DNA of 10,877 nucleotides from Prevotellaceae bacterium (GCA_031268055.1 JAIRXY010000059.1:1-10877), one strand, 5' to 3'. Positions 1 to 5,314 are shown, numbered from the stretch's first letter. Notes: generated from the sequence alone by a model not told the origin. Numbers and translations are program-made.

Positions 1-32
1 ATTCGTAATTCCTAATTCGTAATTCCTAATTT
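1..32. repeat. 14-bp tandem repeat
   Basis: Two exact copies of ATTCGTAATTCCTA (1-14 and 15-28), then the start of a third, cut by the window edge or by decay. It lies directly downstream of the lipoprotein stop codon. It has no hairpin with a T-tract, so it is not an obvious terminator. AT-rich short-period repeats of this type are common between genes in Bacteroidota. The full length cannot be judged because the window starts inside it. Confidence 0.7.
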
Positions 33-644
33 CTATCTGTTTGCCTTTTCCAGCTCAGCTTCTACCCTCTTGCGGTACTGCTCAAACTCAAAGTTCATTT
101 TGAGCTTTTGCTCGTCGGGAATTTTTTGCTCCACCCGCTTAGCAACCTCCGCCGCCAACTCCGACACGCCTTTTTGGTATTCGAGGCAAACGTAAACCTT
201 GTACTGCTTGTTGGGGAGTATGTACTTGGAAATTTTAATGGGAACGGTACCTGCAACCACCTCGTTCGCCACGGCGTCTACAAAATCGTTGACCTTTGAG
301 CCCTGGTCGCTAACGCTGTTACCCGTGGCTACGTCGCCGGAGTAGACCTCGTAGCCGACGGCCTCCTCCGATGTAGAGGTTTTGACTTTTGTGGCAAGCG
401 ACCTTGCAAACTGTGCGCGGGCTTGCGCCTCGGCAATGTTCCTTGCGGTGGACTCCTTGAAGTGCTGCCCAATGCCCACCGCCCGCAGCGTAGGTTTTTC
501 CTCCTGCATTTTTTCGCAAACGTCTTGCTCAACCGCCTGCTGACTTGTGGCGCTTTGCAGCGACGCCTTACTACCTCCGCAACTCGTAACCATTACGCCT
601 GCGGCGATTGCTACCGTAGCAACCAAAAAATAATTCCGTTTCAT
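33..644 (-). CDS. LPP20-like lipoprotein, unknown function
   Basis: A 203-aa predicted lipoprotein. Residues 1-21 form a signal peptide (basic MKRN, then a hydrophobic stretch) followed by Cys22 in the context VTSCGG, a permissive lipobox. The Bacteroidota surface-export signal (acidic residues just after the Cys) is absent; GGSKAS follows instead, so the protein may face the periplasm. Residues ~53-90 (RAVGIG, then ARNIAEAQARAQFARSLA) resemble the LPP20/FlgP-type fold, in which an alanine-rich helix follows a short strand. A β-rich part (~135-160, including KVYVCLEY) and a charged C-terminal helix follow. The ATG at 644 places the signal peptide exactly at the N-terminus. The gene is monocistronic in the window. 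A promoter 350 nt upstream and a terminator between it and the gene raise the possibility of leader control. The family match is from memory; no biochemical role can be assigned. Confidence 0.85.
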   Translation of the reverse strand: MKRNYFLVATVAIAAGVMVTSCGGSKASLQSATSQQAVEQDVCEKMQEEKPTLRAVGIGQHFKESTARNIAEAQARAQFARSLATKVKTSTSEEAVGYEVYSGDVATGNSVSDQGSKVNDFVDAVANEVVAGTVPIKISKYILPNKQYKVYVCLEYQKGVSELAAEVAKRVEQKIPDEQKLKMNFEFEQYRKRVEAELEKANR

Positions 645-671
645 AGCCTAATCTGTATAATCTTACATTTG

Positions 672-765
672 CCTACTCTGTAAAGTTTTCGGCTTCCCTT
701 GTGCTGTGCTGTGCTATATTATGTTGTGTGTGGTATAGGCATAAAAAAAGGGCGCGAACATTTTT
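672..765. repeat. Dispersed repeat, copy R1
   Basis: This segment shares its left part (CTACTCTG, then AAAGTTTTCGGCTTCCC) and right part (ATAGGCATAAA, AAAGGGCGC) with 1102-1173. Its centre differs: here it holds TGCTG-type short repeats (about 699-735), whereas the other copy has a compact hairpin. Its right end supplies one arm and the T-tract of the minus-strand terminator at 743-776. The function is unknown. It may be a family of small intergenic elements. Confidence 0.7.
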
Positions 766-776
766 CTGTTCAGCCC
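743..776 (-). terminator. Intrinsic terminator, minus strand
   Basis: Read on the minus strand, GGGC and GAACA pair with TGTTC and GCCC (plus coordinates 773-776 with 750-753, and 767-771 with 756-760). The stem has a small internal loop and a 6-nt apical loop, and seven T (749-743) follow at once. This is a convincing Rho-independent terminator. It ends the structured RNA at 773-892 and lies 99 nt before the lipoprotein start, so it could either release a small RNA or act as an attenuator. The GCCC at 773-776 is also part of the outer stem of the long hairpin, so the two folds compete for it. Confidence 0.7.
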
Positions 777-990
777 TGTAAGGTATCGTCAAAAAACCCG
801 AAGTCGCAACAAGAAAAAGCCCGTGCCCTAAAGCACGAACTTTTACTTATCATAAAGCGACTTCTTGAGAGATTTGACGATTTCTACAGGGCCGCTTACA
901 AAAAGTAAAAGCTGTTTTTAATCAAATATTATGATAACTATATGTTTCTATTAATTCATTTTTCTATTGATAAATGTTCGTTGATTTTAA
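743..990 (-). ncRNA. Candidate structured small RNA or attenuator leader
   Basis: The minus strand carries a long nested hairpin. In plus coordinates the paired arms are 773-780 with 885-892 (8 bp), 785-793 with 873-881 (9 bp), 800-807 with 857-864 (8 bp) and 815-826 with 833-844. The last has 12 pairs, two of them G·U only when read as minus-strand RNA, and a 6-nt loop. The wobble pairs and the terminator at 743-776 both favour the minus strand. A canonical promoter (1028-997) would start the transcript near 990, giving an RNA of about 250 nt with an AT-rich 5' part. A long rod with a central asymmetric loop (12 x 7) recalls 6S RNA, and Bacteroidota are known to have divergent 6S families, but no sequence signature proves this. 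Alternatives are a regulatory leader of the lipoprotein gene or a palindromic mobile repeat. Confidence 0.5.
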
Positions 991-996
991 ATTTGG

Positions 997-1028
997 GCAA
1001 ATGTAGCATATATTTTTTTGTGGAGCAA
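997..1028 (-). promoter_or_regulatory. Bacteroidota-type promoter for the structured RNA / lipoprotein
   Basis: On the minus strand a TTG (1028-1026) is separated by exactly 20 nt from TACATTTGC (1005-997). This matches the -33 TTG and -7 TAnnTTTG consensus used by the Bacteroidota housekeeping sigma factor, with optimal spacing. Transcription would begin near 990 and run into the nested hairpin at 892-773. The sequence match is direct; activity is inferred. Confidence 0.65.
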
Positions 1029-1101
1029 ATTTTTATGTAAAAATATTTGGCGGCTTCGTACAATTTTTTTAATCCCCACCTCCGCTTAGGTTATATGCTT
1101 A

Positions 1102-1173
1102 CCTACTCTGCAAAGTTTTCGGCTTCCCCTATGCTACAAGCATAGGCATAAAGAAAGGGCGCAAATATTTTTC
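1102..1173. repeat. Dispersed repeat, copy R2
   Basis: This is the second copy of the element at 672-765. Its centre is a perfect hairpin, CCTATGC (1128-1134), a 5-nt loop, then GCATAGG (1140-1146). The right-hand part lacks the complementary arm that forms a terminator in R1, so it probably does not terminate transcription. R1 and R2 are in the same orientation and bracket the structured RNA and its promoter. Confidence 0.7.
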
Positions 1174-1182
1174 CGTCCACCT

Positions 1183-1204
1183 CCCGCAAACCCACGCCTG
1201 CGGG
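1183..1204. repeat. GC-rich hairpin in the intergenic region
   Basis: CCCGCA (1183-1188) and TGCGGG (1199-1204) form a 6-bp stem around a 10-nt loop. A run of A follows on the plus strand, so on neither strand does a T-tract follow the hairpin. It is therefore not a standard terminator. Its role is unknown. Confidence 0.4.
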
Positions 1205-1214
1205 GGCAAAAAAA

Positions 1215-1250
1215 ATCTGCGTAAATCTTCATAATCTGCGCCATCTGCGT
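1215..1250. repeat. ATCTGCG short tandem repeat
   Basis: Three exact ATCTGCG units (1215-1221, 1234-1240, 1243-1249) and one degenerate unit (ATCTTCA, 1225-1231) are spaced 9-10 nt apart. From memory, similar ATCTGCGTAA-type repeats occur between genes in other Bacteroidota. No coding or regulatory meaning is visible here. Confidence 0.55.
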
Positions 1251-1333
1251 GCTTATTAGCGGCGACACAAATGCGCTAATTTGAAATGCACCCGATTTCA
1301 TCAAAAAATTCAAAAATTAAAAATTAAAATTGC

Positions 1334-1342
1334 TACTTTTGC
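1334..1342 (+). promoter_or_regulatory. -7 box of the ABC-F gene, next to its start
   Basis: TACTTTTGC matches the Bacteroidota -7 consensus TAnnTTTG and ends only three bases before the ATG at 1346. If used, transcription would start at or within a few bases of the ATG, giving a leaderless or nearly leaderless mRNA. No good TTG lies 19-21 nt upstream, where the sequence is A/T-only. The match is clear but the promoter is only partly supported. Confidence 0.5.
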
Positions 1343-1345
1343 GCC

Positions 1346-3214
1346 ATGATACCATACCTTCAAGTTGAAAATCTAAGCAAGTCATTTGGCGATTTGGCGC
1401 TGTTCGACAACCTCAAGCTGGGCGTTGGCGAGGGGCAGCGCGTTGCTATTGTGGCCAAAAACGGCGCGGGAAAAACCACGCTCCTCAACATCATTGCAGG
1501 GCGCGACACACCGGACGATGGCAGCGTAACCTTTCGCCGTGGGTTGCGCGTAGGCTTTCTGGAGCAGATAGATTGCTTTCCTCCCGAAATGTCGGCGCTG
1601 CAAGCGGCGTTTGCCTCCGACAGCCCTACCGCAAAAATCGTCAGCGCGTACGAGCAGGCAGCGCTCGAGGGGCGCGACGTTGCGGCGCTCTCCGCGCAGA
1701 TGGACGCGTGCCACGCGTGGGGCTACGAGCAGCGCGCCAAGCAAATACTCACGCAGCTGCGCATCACCGGATTCGACCGGCGCATTGGCGAGCTGAGCGG
1801 CGGGCAGCGCAAGCGGGTTGCCTTAGCCAGCGTGCTCATCGACGAGCCGGACATGCTCATCCTCGACGAGCCTACCAACCACCTCGACATCGATATGGTG
1901 GAGTGGCTCGAGGGCTACCTCTCCAAGTCGCGCTCCACGCTGCTCATGGTCACGCACGACCGCTACTTCCTCGACCGCGTATGCAACGTGATTCTCGAAA
2001 TCGACCAGCAGCAGCTGTTCACCTACCGGGGCAACTTTTCCTACTTTCTGGAGAAGCGTCAGGAGCGCATAGAGGTTTTCAACACCGAGGTAGAGCGCGC
2101 CTCCAACCTGTTTCGCCGCGAGCTGGAGTGGATACGCCGTCAGCCGTCGGCGCGCGGAACAAAAATCAAGTCGCGCGTCAGCGCCTTTGACGAGGTGAAG
2201 GAGCGCGCCCACGCCAAGCGGCAGGACGGTCAGGTGGAGATAAGCGTACGCGCGTCGCGCTTAGGCAAAAAAATTATCGAGGCCAAAAATCTCTGCAAGG
2301 CATACGACGGCACGACGTACGTGGATAAGTTCAGCTACGAGTTCAAGCGCGGCGAAAAGGTGGGTATTACGGGCAAAAACGGATCGGGCAAGACCACGCT
2401 GCTCAACCTGCTTACCGGCATCCTGCGCCCCGACAGCGGACACGTGAGCCACGGCGAAACGGTGGTGGTGGGCTACTACCGGCAGGAGGGCATCACGGTC
2501 AACAGCAGCAAGCGGGTGATTGACGTGGCGCGCGACATTGCCGAGTACGTGAAGATGGGCGACGGAAAAAACCTTTCGGCCTCGCAGTTCCTCAACCACT
2601 TTTTATTTCCGCCGAGCGCCCAGCAAACCTTGGTAAGCAAGCTCAGCGGTGGCGAGCGGCGGCGGCTGTACCTGCTCACCATACTCATGCGCCAGCCCAA
2701 CTTCCTCATCCTCGACGAGCCTACCAACGACCTCGACTTGATGACAATGGCCGTGCTGGAGGATTACCTTCGGGAGTTTGAAGGGTGCGTAATCATCGTG
2801 TCGCACGACCGCTACTTTATGGATAAAATTGTTGACCACCTCTTTGTGTTCGAGGATGTAGGCAAGATAAAAGATTTCCCCGGCAGCTACACCGACTACC
2901 GGCTCTACCGGCAGCAGCAGGAGCGGCAGCAGCACACGGGGCAAAAGGCTGCGGAGAAACCCGCCGCAGAGCGCAAAAAAAGCGCGCCCGAAAAGCGGAA
3001 GCTGTCGTTTGCCGAAAGGCGCGAGTACGAATCTCTGCCCGACGAGCTGAAGCTGCTGGAGGACGAAAAGTCTGCGCTGGAGCAGCAGCTGAGCTCCGGC
3101 CTGCTCGCCCCCCAAGAGCTGACGGCAAAATCGCAGCGCATAGGCGAAGTTATCAGCACGCTTGAGGCAAAAGAGCTGCGGTGGCTGGAGCTGGACGAAA
3201 TTGCGGAAGGTTGA
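1346..3214 (+). CDS. uup: ABC-F family ATPase, Uup type
   Basis: A 622-aa soluble protein with two ATP-binding cassettes and no membrane segments, the layout of ABC-F factors that act on the ribosome. Cassette 1 has Walker A AKNGAGKT (37-44), signature LSGGQ (150-154), Walker B ending in catalytic Glu175 and the switch His204. Cassette 2 has GKNGSGKT (343-350), LSGGE (433-437), catalytic Glu458 and His487. A charged linker (about 235-300, with EWIRRQPSARGTKIKSR) joins them. The C-terminus (~535-622) is basic and then coiled coil, the hallmark of the Uup branch; length is close to E. coli Uup (635 aa). Family members affect ribosome assembly or translation and, in E. coli, transposon excision. 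Ala in place of the first Gly of Walker A is, as I recall, usual in Bacteroidota homologues. The gene is monocistronic. The start is fixed by the MIPYLQVENL opening. Both sites look intact, and nothing marks it as an antibiotic-resistance type. Confidence 0.93.
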   Translation: MIPYLQVENLSKSFGDLALFDNLKLGVGEGQRVAIVAKNGAGKTTLLNIIAGRDTPDDGSVTFRRGLRVGFLEQIDCFPPEMSALQAAFASDSPTAKIVSAYEQAALEGRDVAALSAQMDACHAWGYEQRAKQILTQLRITGFDRRIGELSGGQRKRVALASVLIDEPDMLILDEPTNHLDIDMVEWLEGYLSKSRSTLLMVTHDRYFLDRVCNVILEIDQQQLFTYRGNFSYFLEKRQERIEVFNTEVERASNLFRRELEWIRRQPSARGTKIKSRVSAFDEVKERAHAKRQDGQVEISVRASRLGKKIIEAKNLCKAYDGTTYVDKFSYEFKRGEKVGITGKNGSGKTTLLNLLTGILRPDSGHVSHGETVVVGYYRQEGITVNSSKRVIDVARDIAEYVKMGDGKNLSASQFLNHFLFPPSAQQTLVSKLSGGERRRLYLLTILMRQPNFLILDEPTNDLDLMTMAVLEDYLREFEGCVIIVSHDRYFMDKIVDHLFVFEDVGKIKDFPGSYTDYRLYRQQQERQQHTGQKAAEKPAAERKKSAPEKRKLSFAERREYESLPDELKLLEDEKSALEQQLSSGLLAPQELTAKSQRIGEVISTLEAKELRWLELDEIAEG

Positions 3215-3258
3215 GGCTACGTCAACTACACATCAGCTCTTCAAAACCTTATTCCGCC

Positions 3259-3283
3259 ATTTGTCCCTCAAAGAGGGACAAAT
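3259..3283. terminator. Perfect 11-bp hairpin between convergent genes
   Basis: ATTTGTCCCTC (3259-3269), loop AAA, then GAGGGACAAAT (3273-3283) is a perfect inverted repeat. It lies 45 nt after the ABC-F stop and beyond the end of the oppositely transcribed DUF operon. It may serve as a shared end point, but no T-tract follows directly on either strand, so termination is less certain than the structure. Confidence 0.5.
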
Positions 3284-3287
3284 CTTC

Positions 3288-3325
3288 AAAAAAAAGCGCT
3301 CTAACAGGGAAAATTTCGCGCCTTT
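3288..3325 (-). terminator. Possible terminator of the DUF3791/DUF3990 operon
   Basis: On the minus strand AAAGGCGC (3325-3318) can pair with GCGCTTTT (3299-3292), 8 pairs with one wobble and an 18-nt loop, and further T (3291-3288) follow. The loop is long and half of the T-run is used in the stem, so this is a moderate candidate. Its position just past the broken last gene suits the end of the operon. Confidence 0.35.
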
Positions 3326-3337
3326 GCCGAAAACCTG

Positions 3338-3537
3338 CATATCTCGCGCTGCCCAAAAAGGATTGTCGGTATGCAGTGCCCACCTATTTTCGTAAAGATA
3401 ATCAAGTCCGCCGTATTTTTTCAAGTAGCGGTAGGCTTTTCGAAGCTGCATTTTGTAAGTGTATGCAAATTCGGGGGATGATAAAACGAAGCAAAGCTGA
3501 TTTTGTCCCCTGCATCCTTACCTAAAACAGCGTCCAT
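3338..3537 (-). pseudogene. Frameshifted DUF3791 remnant (third copy)
   Basis: Starting at the ATG at 3537, two nt after the upstream DUF3990 stop, translation gives MDAVLGKDAGDKISFASF and then leaves frame. The intact copy at 4223-4456 reads MDAVLDKDTMDEISFISFIIPEF. Compared with that copy, the DNA has two single-base insertions in homopolymers (an extra T, and an extra C beside a T-to-C change) near 3467-3487. The downstream core (AYRYLKKYGGLDYLYEN, WALHTDNPFWAARDM) therefore continues in another frame. Homology to the intact gene ends near 3338, and the normal C-terminus is replaced by unrelated sequence. The core DNA is still very close to the other copies, so the damage is recent. An internal ATG at 3451 could express the C-terminal half, but without the N-terminal helix it is probably not functional. 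Confidence 0.8.
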
Positions 3538-3539
3538 TA

Positions 3540-4223
3540 CTACTTTATAGCTAATTCGTCCAGCAACAATTTATATATTTCGCTCCAATTTTTCTCGTAA
3601 AGTTGAGTGGTTTTATCGGCAAGCTGAGTAAAGGTTTTTGAATTGTAGAGTTTGTCGACAGCATCAGCTTTATCTAAGCCTCTCTCTGAAACGAGGCATC
3701 TAATTATAGGCTTGGTAATTTCTTTCAGCTTATAGGCAACTTCATTTTTTTTTACTCTTTTAATGACTTGCAATGATTTTAGAGTGCAAAAACAAATTTG
3801 GTGCGTTTTTTTGTGATAAGTAAGCTCCTTCAAGAAATCACTTTTTGATATTGCTCCATCTAAATAATCACCAATCTGCTCTGCAATAGCGTCATCAGCA
3901 ACGGGACCTTCTACAATATCGTAATCGTGTGCGGGCTGCGGATTAGCAAGATTCCTGTTAAGCACAACAAAATCAAGCCATTTTTCTGAATAATCGGCAA
4001 ATTGTAATGTTTTAAAATTCCAATGCTCAAAAGCGTTTTCGAAAAACTGAAATTCGGTAACAACTCCTTTATTTCCATATCTTTTTCCTTGCCTTTTTGC
4101 CCAAAATTCTGCCTGACTGCGAATATTAGTAACGTAGAATCCTCGCCCGAAATCACGATTTTCACGACCTTGAGACAAATCAACTTCAAAGATTTCGGTA
4201 TAGCTGCCGTGGTAGACTTGCAT
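3540..4223 (-). CDS. DUF3990 protein, putative ADP-ribosyltransferase-type toxin
   Basis: A 227-aa protein starting at the ATG at 4223, which overlaps the TAA of the upstream DUF3791 by one base (TAATG). An upstream in-frame start at 4307 only reads the neighbour in the wrong frame. The N-terminus has YHGSY (4-8) and GRGFYVT (26-32) followed by SQAEFWA. This resembles the YHGT and GFYST motifs that supply the His and first Tyr of diphtheria-type ADP-ribosyltransferases. A central HDYDIVEGPVADD (99-111) and QICFCTLKSL (142-151) are typical of DUF3990 as I recall it. The third catalytic residue cannot be fixed by eye. Residues ~165-227 form a separate helical module (NSKTFTQLADKTTQLYE). Pairing with DUF3791 suggests a toxin-antitoxin unit; NAD-dependent modification of a cell target is inferred. 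AT-rich codon use, unlike the flanking core genes, suggests acquisition. Confidence 0.8.
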   Translation of the reverse strand: MQVYHGSYTEIFEVDLSQGRENRDFGRGFYVTNIRSQAEFWAKRQGKRYGNKGVVTEFQFFENAFEHWNFKTLQFADYSEKWLDFVVLNRNLANPQPAHDYDIVEGPVADDAIAEQIGDYLDGAISKSDFLKELTYHKKTHQICFCTLKSLQVIKRVKKNEVAYKLKEITKPIIRCLVSERGLDKADAVDKLYNSKTFTQLADKTTQLYEKNWSEIYKLLLDELAIK

Positions 4224-4456
4224 TATCGTTGCCCTCCGTTTTGATAGCAAATTTCGTACATATCTCGCACTGCCCAAAAGGGGTTGTCGGTATGCAATGC
4301 CCACCAATTTTCGTAAAGGTAATCAAGTCCGCCGTATTTTTTCAAGTAGCGGTAGGCTTCCTGAACAGGCATCTTATAGGCGTATGCAAATTCGGGAATG
4401 ATAAACGAAATAAAGCTGATTTCGTCCATTGTATCTTTATCCAAAACAGCGTCCAT
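4223..4456 (-). CDS. DUF3791 protein, putative antitoxin (second copy)
   Basis: A 77-aa protein starting 2 nt after the stop of the truncated DUF3990 (gene at 4459-4854) and sharing one base with the start of the full-length DUF3990, so translational coupling is likely. It is a short helical protein with the family features EISFISFIIPEFA at the N-terminus, the strongly conserved core LKKYGGLDYLYENW (~38-51), ALHT, and a C-terminal YEICYQNGG. Small helical DUF3791 proteins are, to my knowledge, regularly found beside DUF3990 genes. The obvious role is to bind and restrain the DUF3990 protein, but this has to be treated as inference from gene order. It is intact and of normal length. Confidence 0.8.
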   Translation of the reverse strand: MDAVLDKDTMDEISFISFIIPEFAYAYKMPVQEAYRYLKKYGGLDYLYENWWALHTDNPFWAVRDMYEICYQNGGQR

Positions 4457-4458
4457 TA

Positions 4459-4854
4459 CTACTTTATAGCTAATTCGTCCAGCAACAATTTATATATTTC
4501 GCTCCAATCTTTTTCGTAAAGCTGAGTGGTTTTATCGGCAAGCTGAGTAAAGGTTTTTGAATTGTAGAGCTTGTCGACAGCATCAGCATGGGTAAAACCT
4601 TTGTCAGCAACAAAGGTAAGAATAATTTGTTTGCTAATGTTTCTCAGCTTATATGCAAAATCGTATTTTGCTGCTTTACTGATTGCCTGTAGTGACTTTA
4701 GCGTGCAAAACGTTTCCCCTTTGCGGGCAGCCCAAAGCTCCGCCTGCGAAAGTATTTTTGTTACATAAAACCCTTTTCCGAAGTCCCTTCTTTTGCGACA
4801 AAAAGAAAAATCAACAATATCTATTGCCATGTAGCTGCCGTGATATACTTTCAT
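4459..4854 (-). CDS. DUF3990 protein with internal core deletion
   Basis: 131 aa, starting at the ATG at 4854, which overlaps the upstream DUF3791 stop by four bases (ATGA). Residues 1-46 match the N-terminus of the full-length copy at 3540-4223, including YHGSY (4-8) and GKGFYVT (26-32). Residues 49-131 match its C-terminus (FCTLKSL to LLLDELAIK). Between them 96 residues (~47-142 of the full copy, including GPVADD) are missing with the frame kept. The last ~40 residues differ from the full copy at one position, whereas the first 46 are only about 60% identical. Loss of most of the catalytic core makes transferase activity unlikely. The gene stays open, so it may be a recent deletion or a retained small protein that still offers the C-terminal module. 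It could be called a pseudogene. Confidence 0.75.
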   Translation of the reverse strand: MKVYHGSYMAIDIVDFSFCRKRRDFGKGFYVTKILSQAELWAARKGETFCTLKSLQAISKAAKYDFAYKLRNISKQIILTFVADKGFTHADAVDKLYNSKTFTQLADKTTQLYEKDWSEIYKLLLDELAIK

Positions 4855-5096
4855 CTCAAACCACCGTTTTTACAGCAAGCAGAATACAGGGATTTTATTG
4901 CCCAGTAAGGGTCTTCGGTATGCAATGTCCACCAATGCTTGTAAAGGTAATCAAGTCCGCCGTATTTTTTCAAGTAGAGGTAGGCTTCCTGAACAGGAAT
5001 ATTATAGGAGTATGAAAATTCGGGAATGATAAACGAAATAAAGCTGATTTCGTCCATTGTATCTTTATCTAAGTCTAAGTCTAAAACAGCGCTCAT
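4851..5096 (-). CDS. DUF3791 protein, putative antitoxin (first copy)
   Basis: An 81-aa helical protein and the first gene of the operon, 22 nt after a canonical -7 box. It has the core LKKYGGLDYLYKHWW (~42-56), then TLHTEDPYWAIKSLY and the terminal CCKNGGLR. Near the N-terminus LDLDLDKD reflects a 6-nt DNA repeat (three TCTAAG-like units, about 5067-5083) absent from the other two copies, which adds four residues. It overlaps the following truncated DUF3990 by four bases. As the promoter-proximal gene it fits the usual antitoxin-first order. That it is an antitoxin, and whether it serves both DUF3990 proteins, are inferences. Confidence 0.8.
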   Translation of the reverse strand: MSAVLDLDLDKDTMDEISFISFIIPEFSYSYNIPVQEAYLYLKKYGGLDYLYKHWWTLHTEDPYWAIKSLYSACCKNGGLR

Positions 5097-5117
5097 TACT
5101 CAACTTTTAGTGGAAAA

Positions 5118-5149
5118 GCAAATGTACAAGCTACTTTTCAAAATTACAA
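5118..5149 (-). promoter_or_regulatory. Promoter of the DUF3791/DUF3990 operon
   Basis: Minus-strand TTG (5149-5147), 20-nt spacer, then TACATTTGC (5126-5118): a full match to the Bacteroidota -33/-7 consensus. The start of transcription would be near 5112, leaving a leader of about 15 nt before the ATG at 5096. No other convincing promoter lies inside the operon, and all junctions overlap or nearly touch, so one transcript for all five genes is likely. Confidence 0.7.
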
Positions 5150-5314
5150 ATATTTTTCAATCGCTCCTCTGCCGTCATTTCCATTTTTGAAAAGGCAAGG
5201 AGCTTTTACCCAAATCTCTAACCGATGCGCCAGCGTGATACAAATCGTTATCTATCAACAAAAAAAACAGTCATGTATGTTTAATTTTTTCTGCAATAAT
5301 CCCAAAAATGTCCA

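Noticed and set aside
699..908. 69-codon plus-strand ORF in the intergenic region
   Set aside because: It covers the nested inverted repeats and the terminator arm, opens in a TGCTG-type repeat and shows no recognisable domain; the RNA structure explains the sequence better.
672..1250. CRISPR array or tRNA/tmRNA/RNase P in the long intergenic region
   Set aside because: R1 and R2 are only two copies and 336 bp apart; the ATCTGCG units are too short and too close for a CRISPR. No cloverleaf, CCA end, tag peptide or conserved RNase P motifs were found.
1282..1300. TGAAAT/ATTTCA hairpin before the ABC-F gene as an operator
   Set aside because: Six weak A/T-rich pairs in A/T-rich spacer are expected by chance.
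1573..2190. 205-codon plus-strand ORF inside the ABC-F gene, and antisense ORFs there
   Set aside because: They are alternative frames of a fully supported ABC-F gene; the translation is Arg/Ala-rich without motifs.
3181..3525. 114-codon plus-strand ORF between uup and the DUF operon
   Set aside because: It runs antisense through the DUF3791 remnant and across the hairpin at 3259-3283; no domain or start signal supports it.
4224..4307. 28-residue N-terminal extension of the full-length DUF3990
   Set aside because: It is the neighbouring DUF3791 read in another frame. The ATG at 4223 gives the conserved MxVYHGSY start shared with the other copy.
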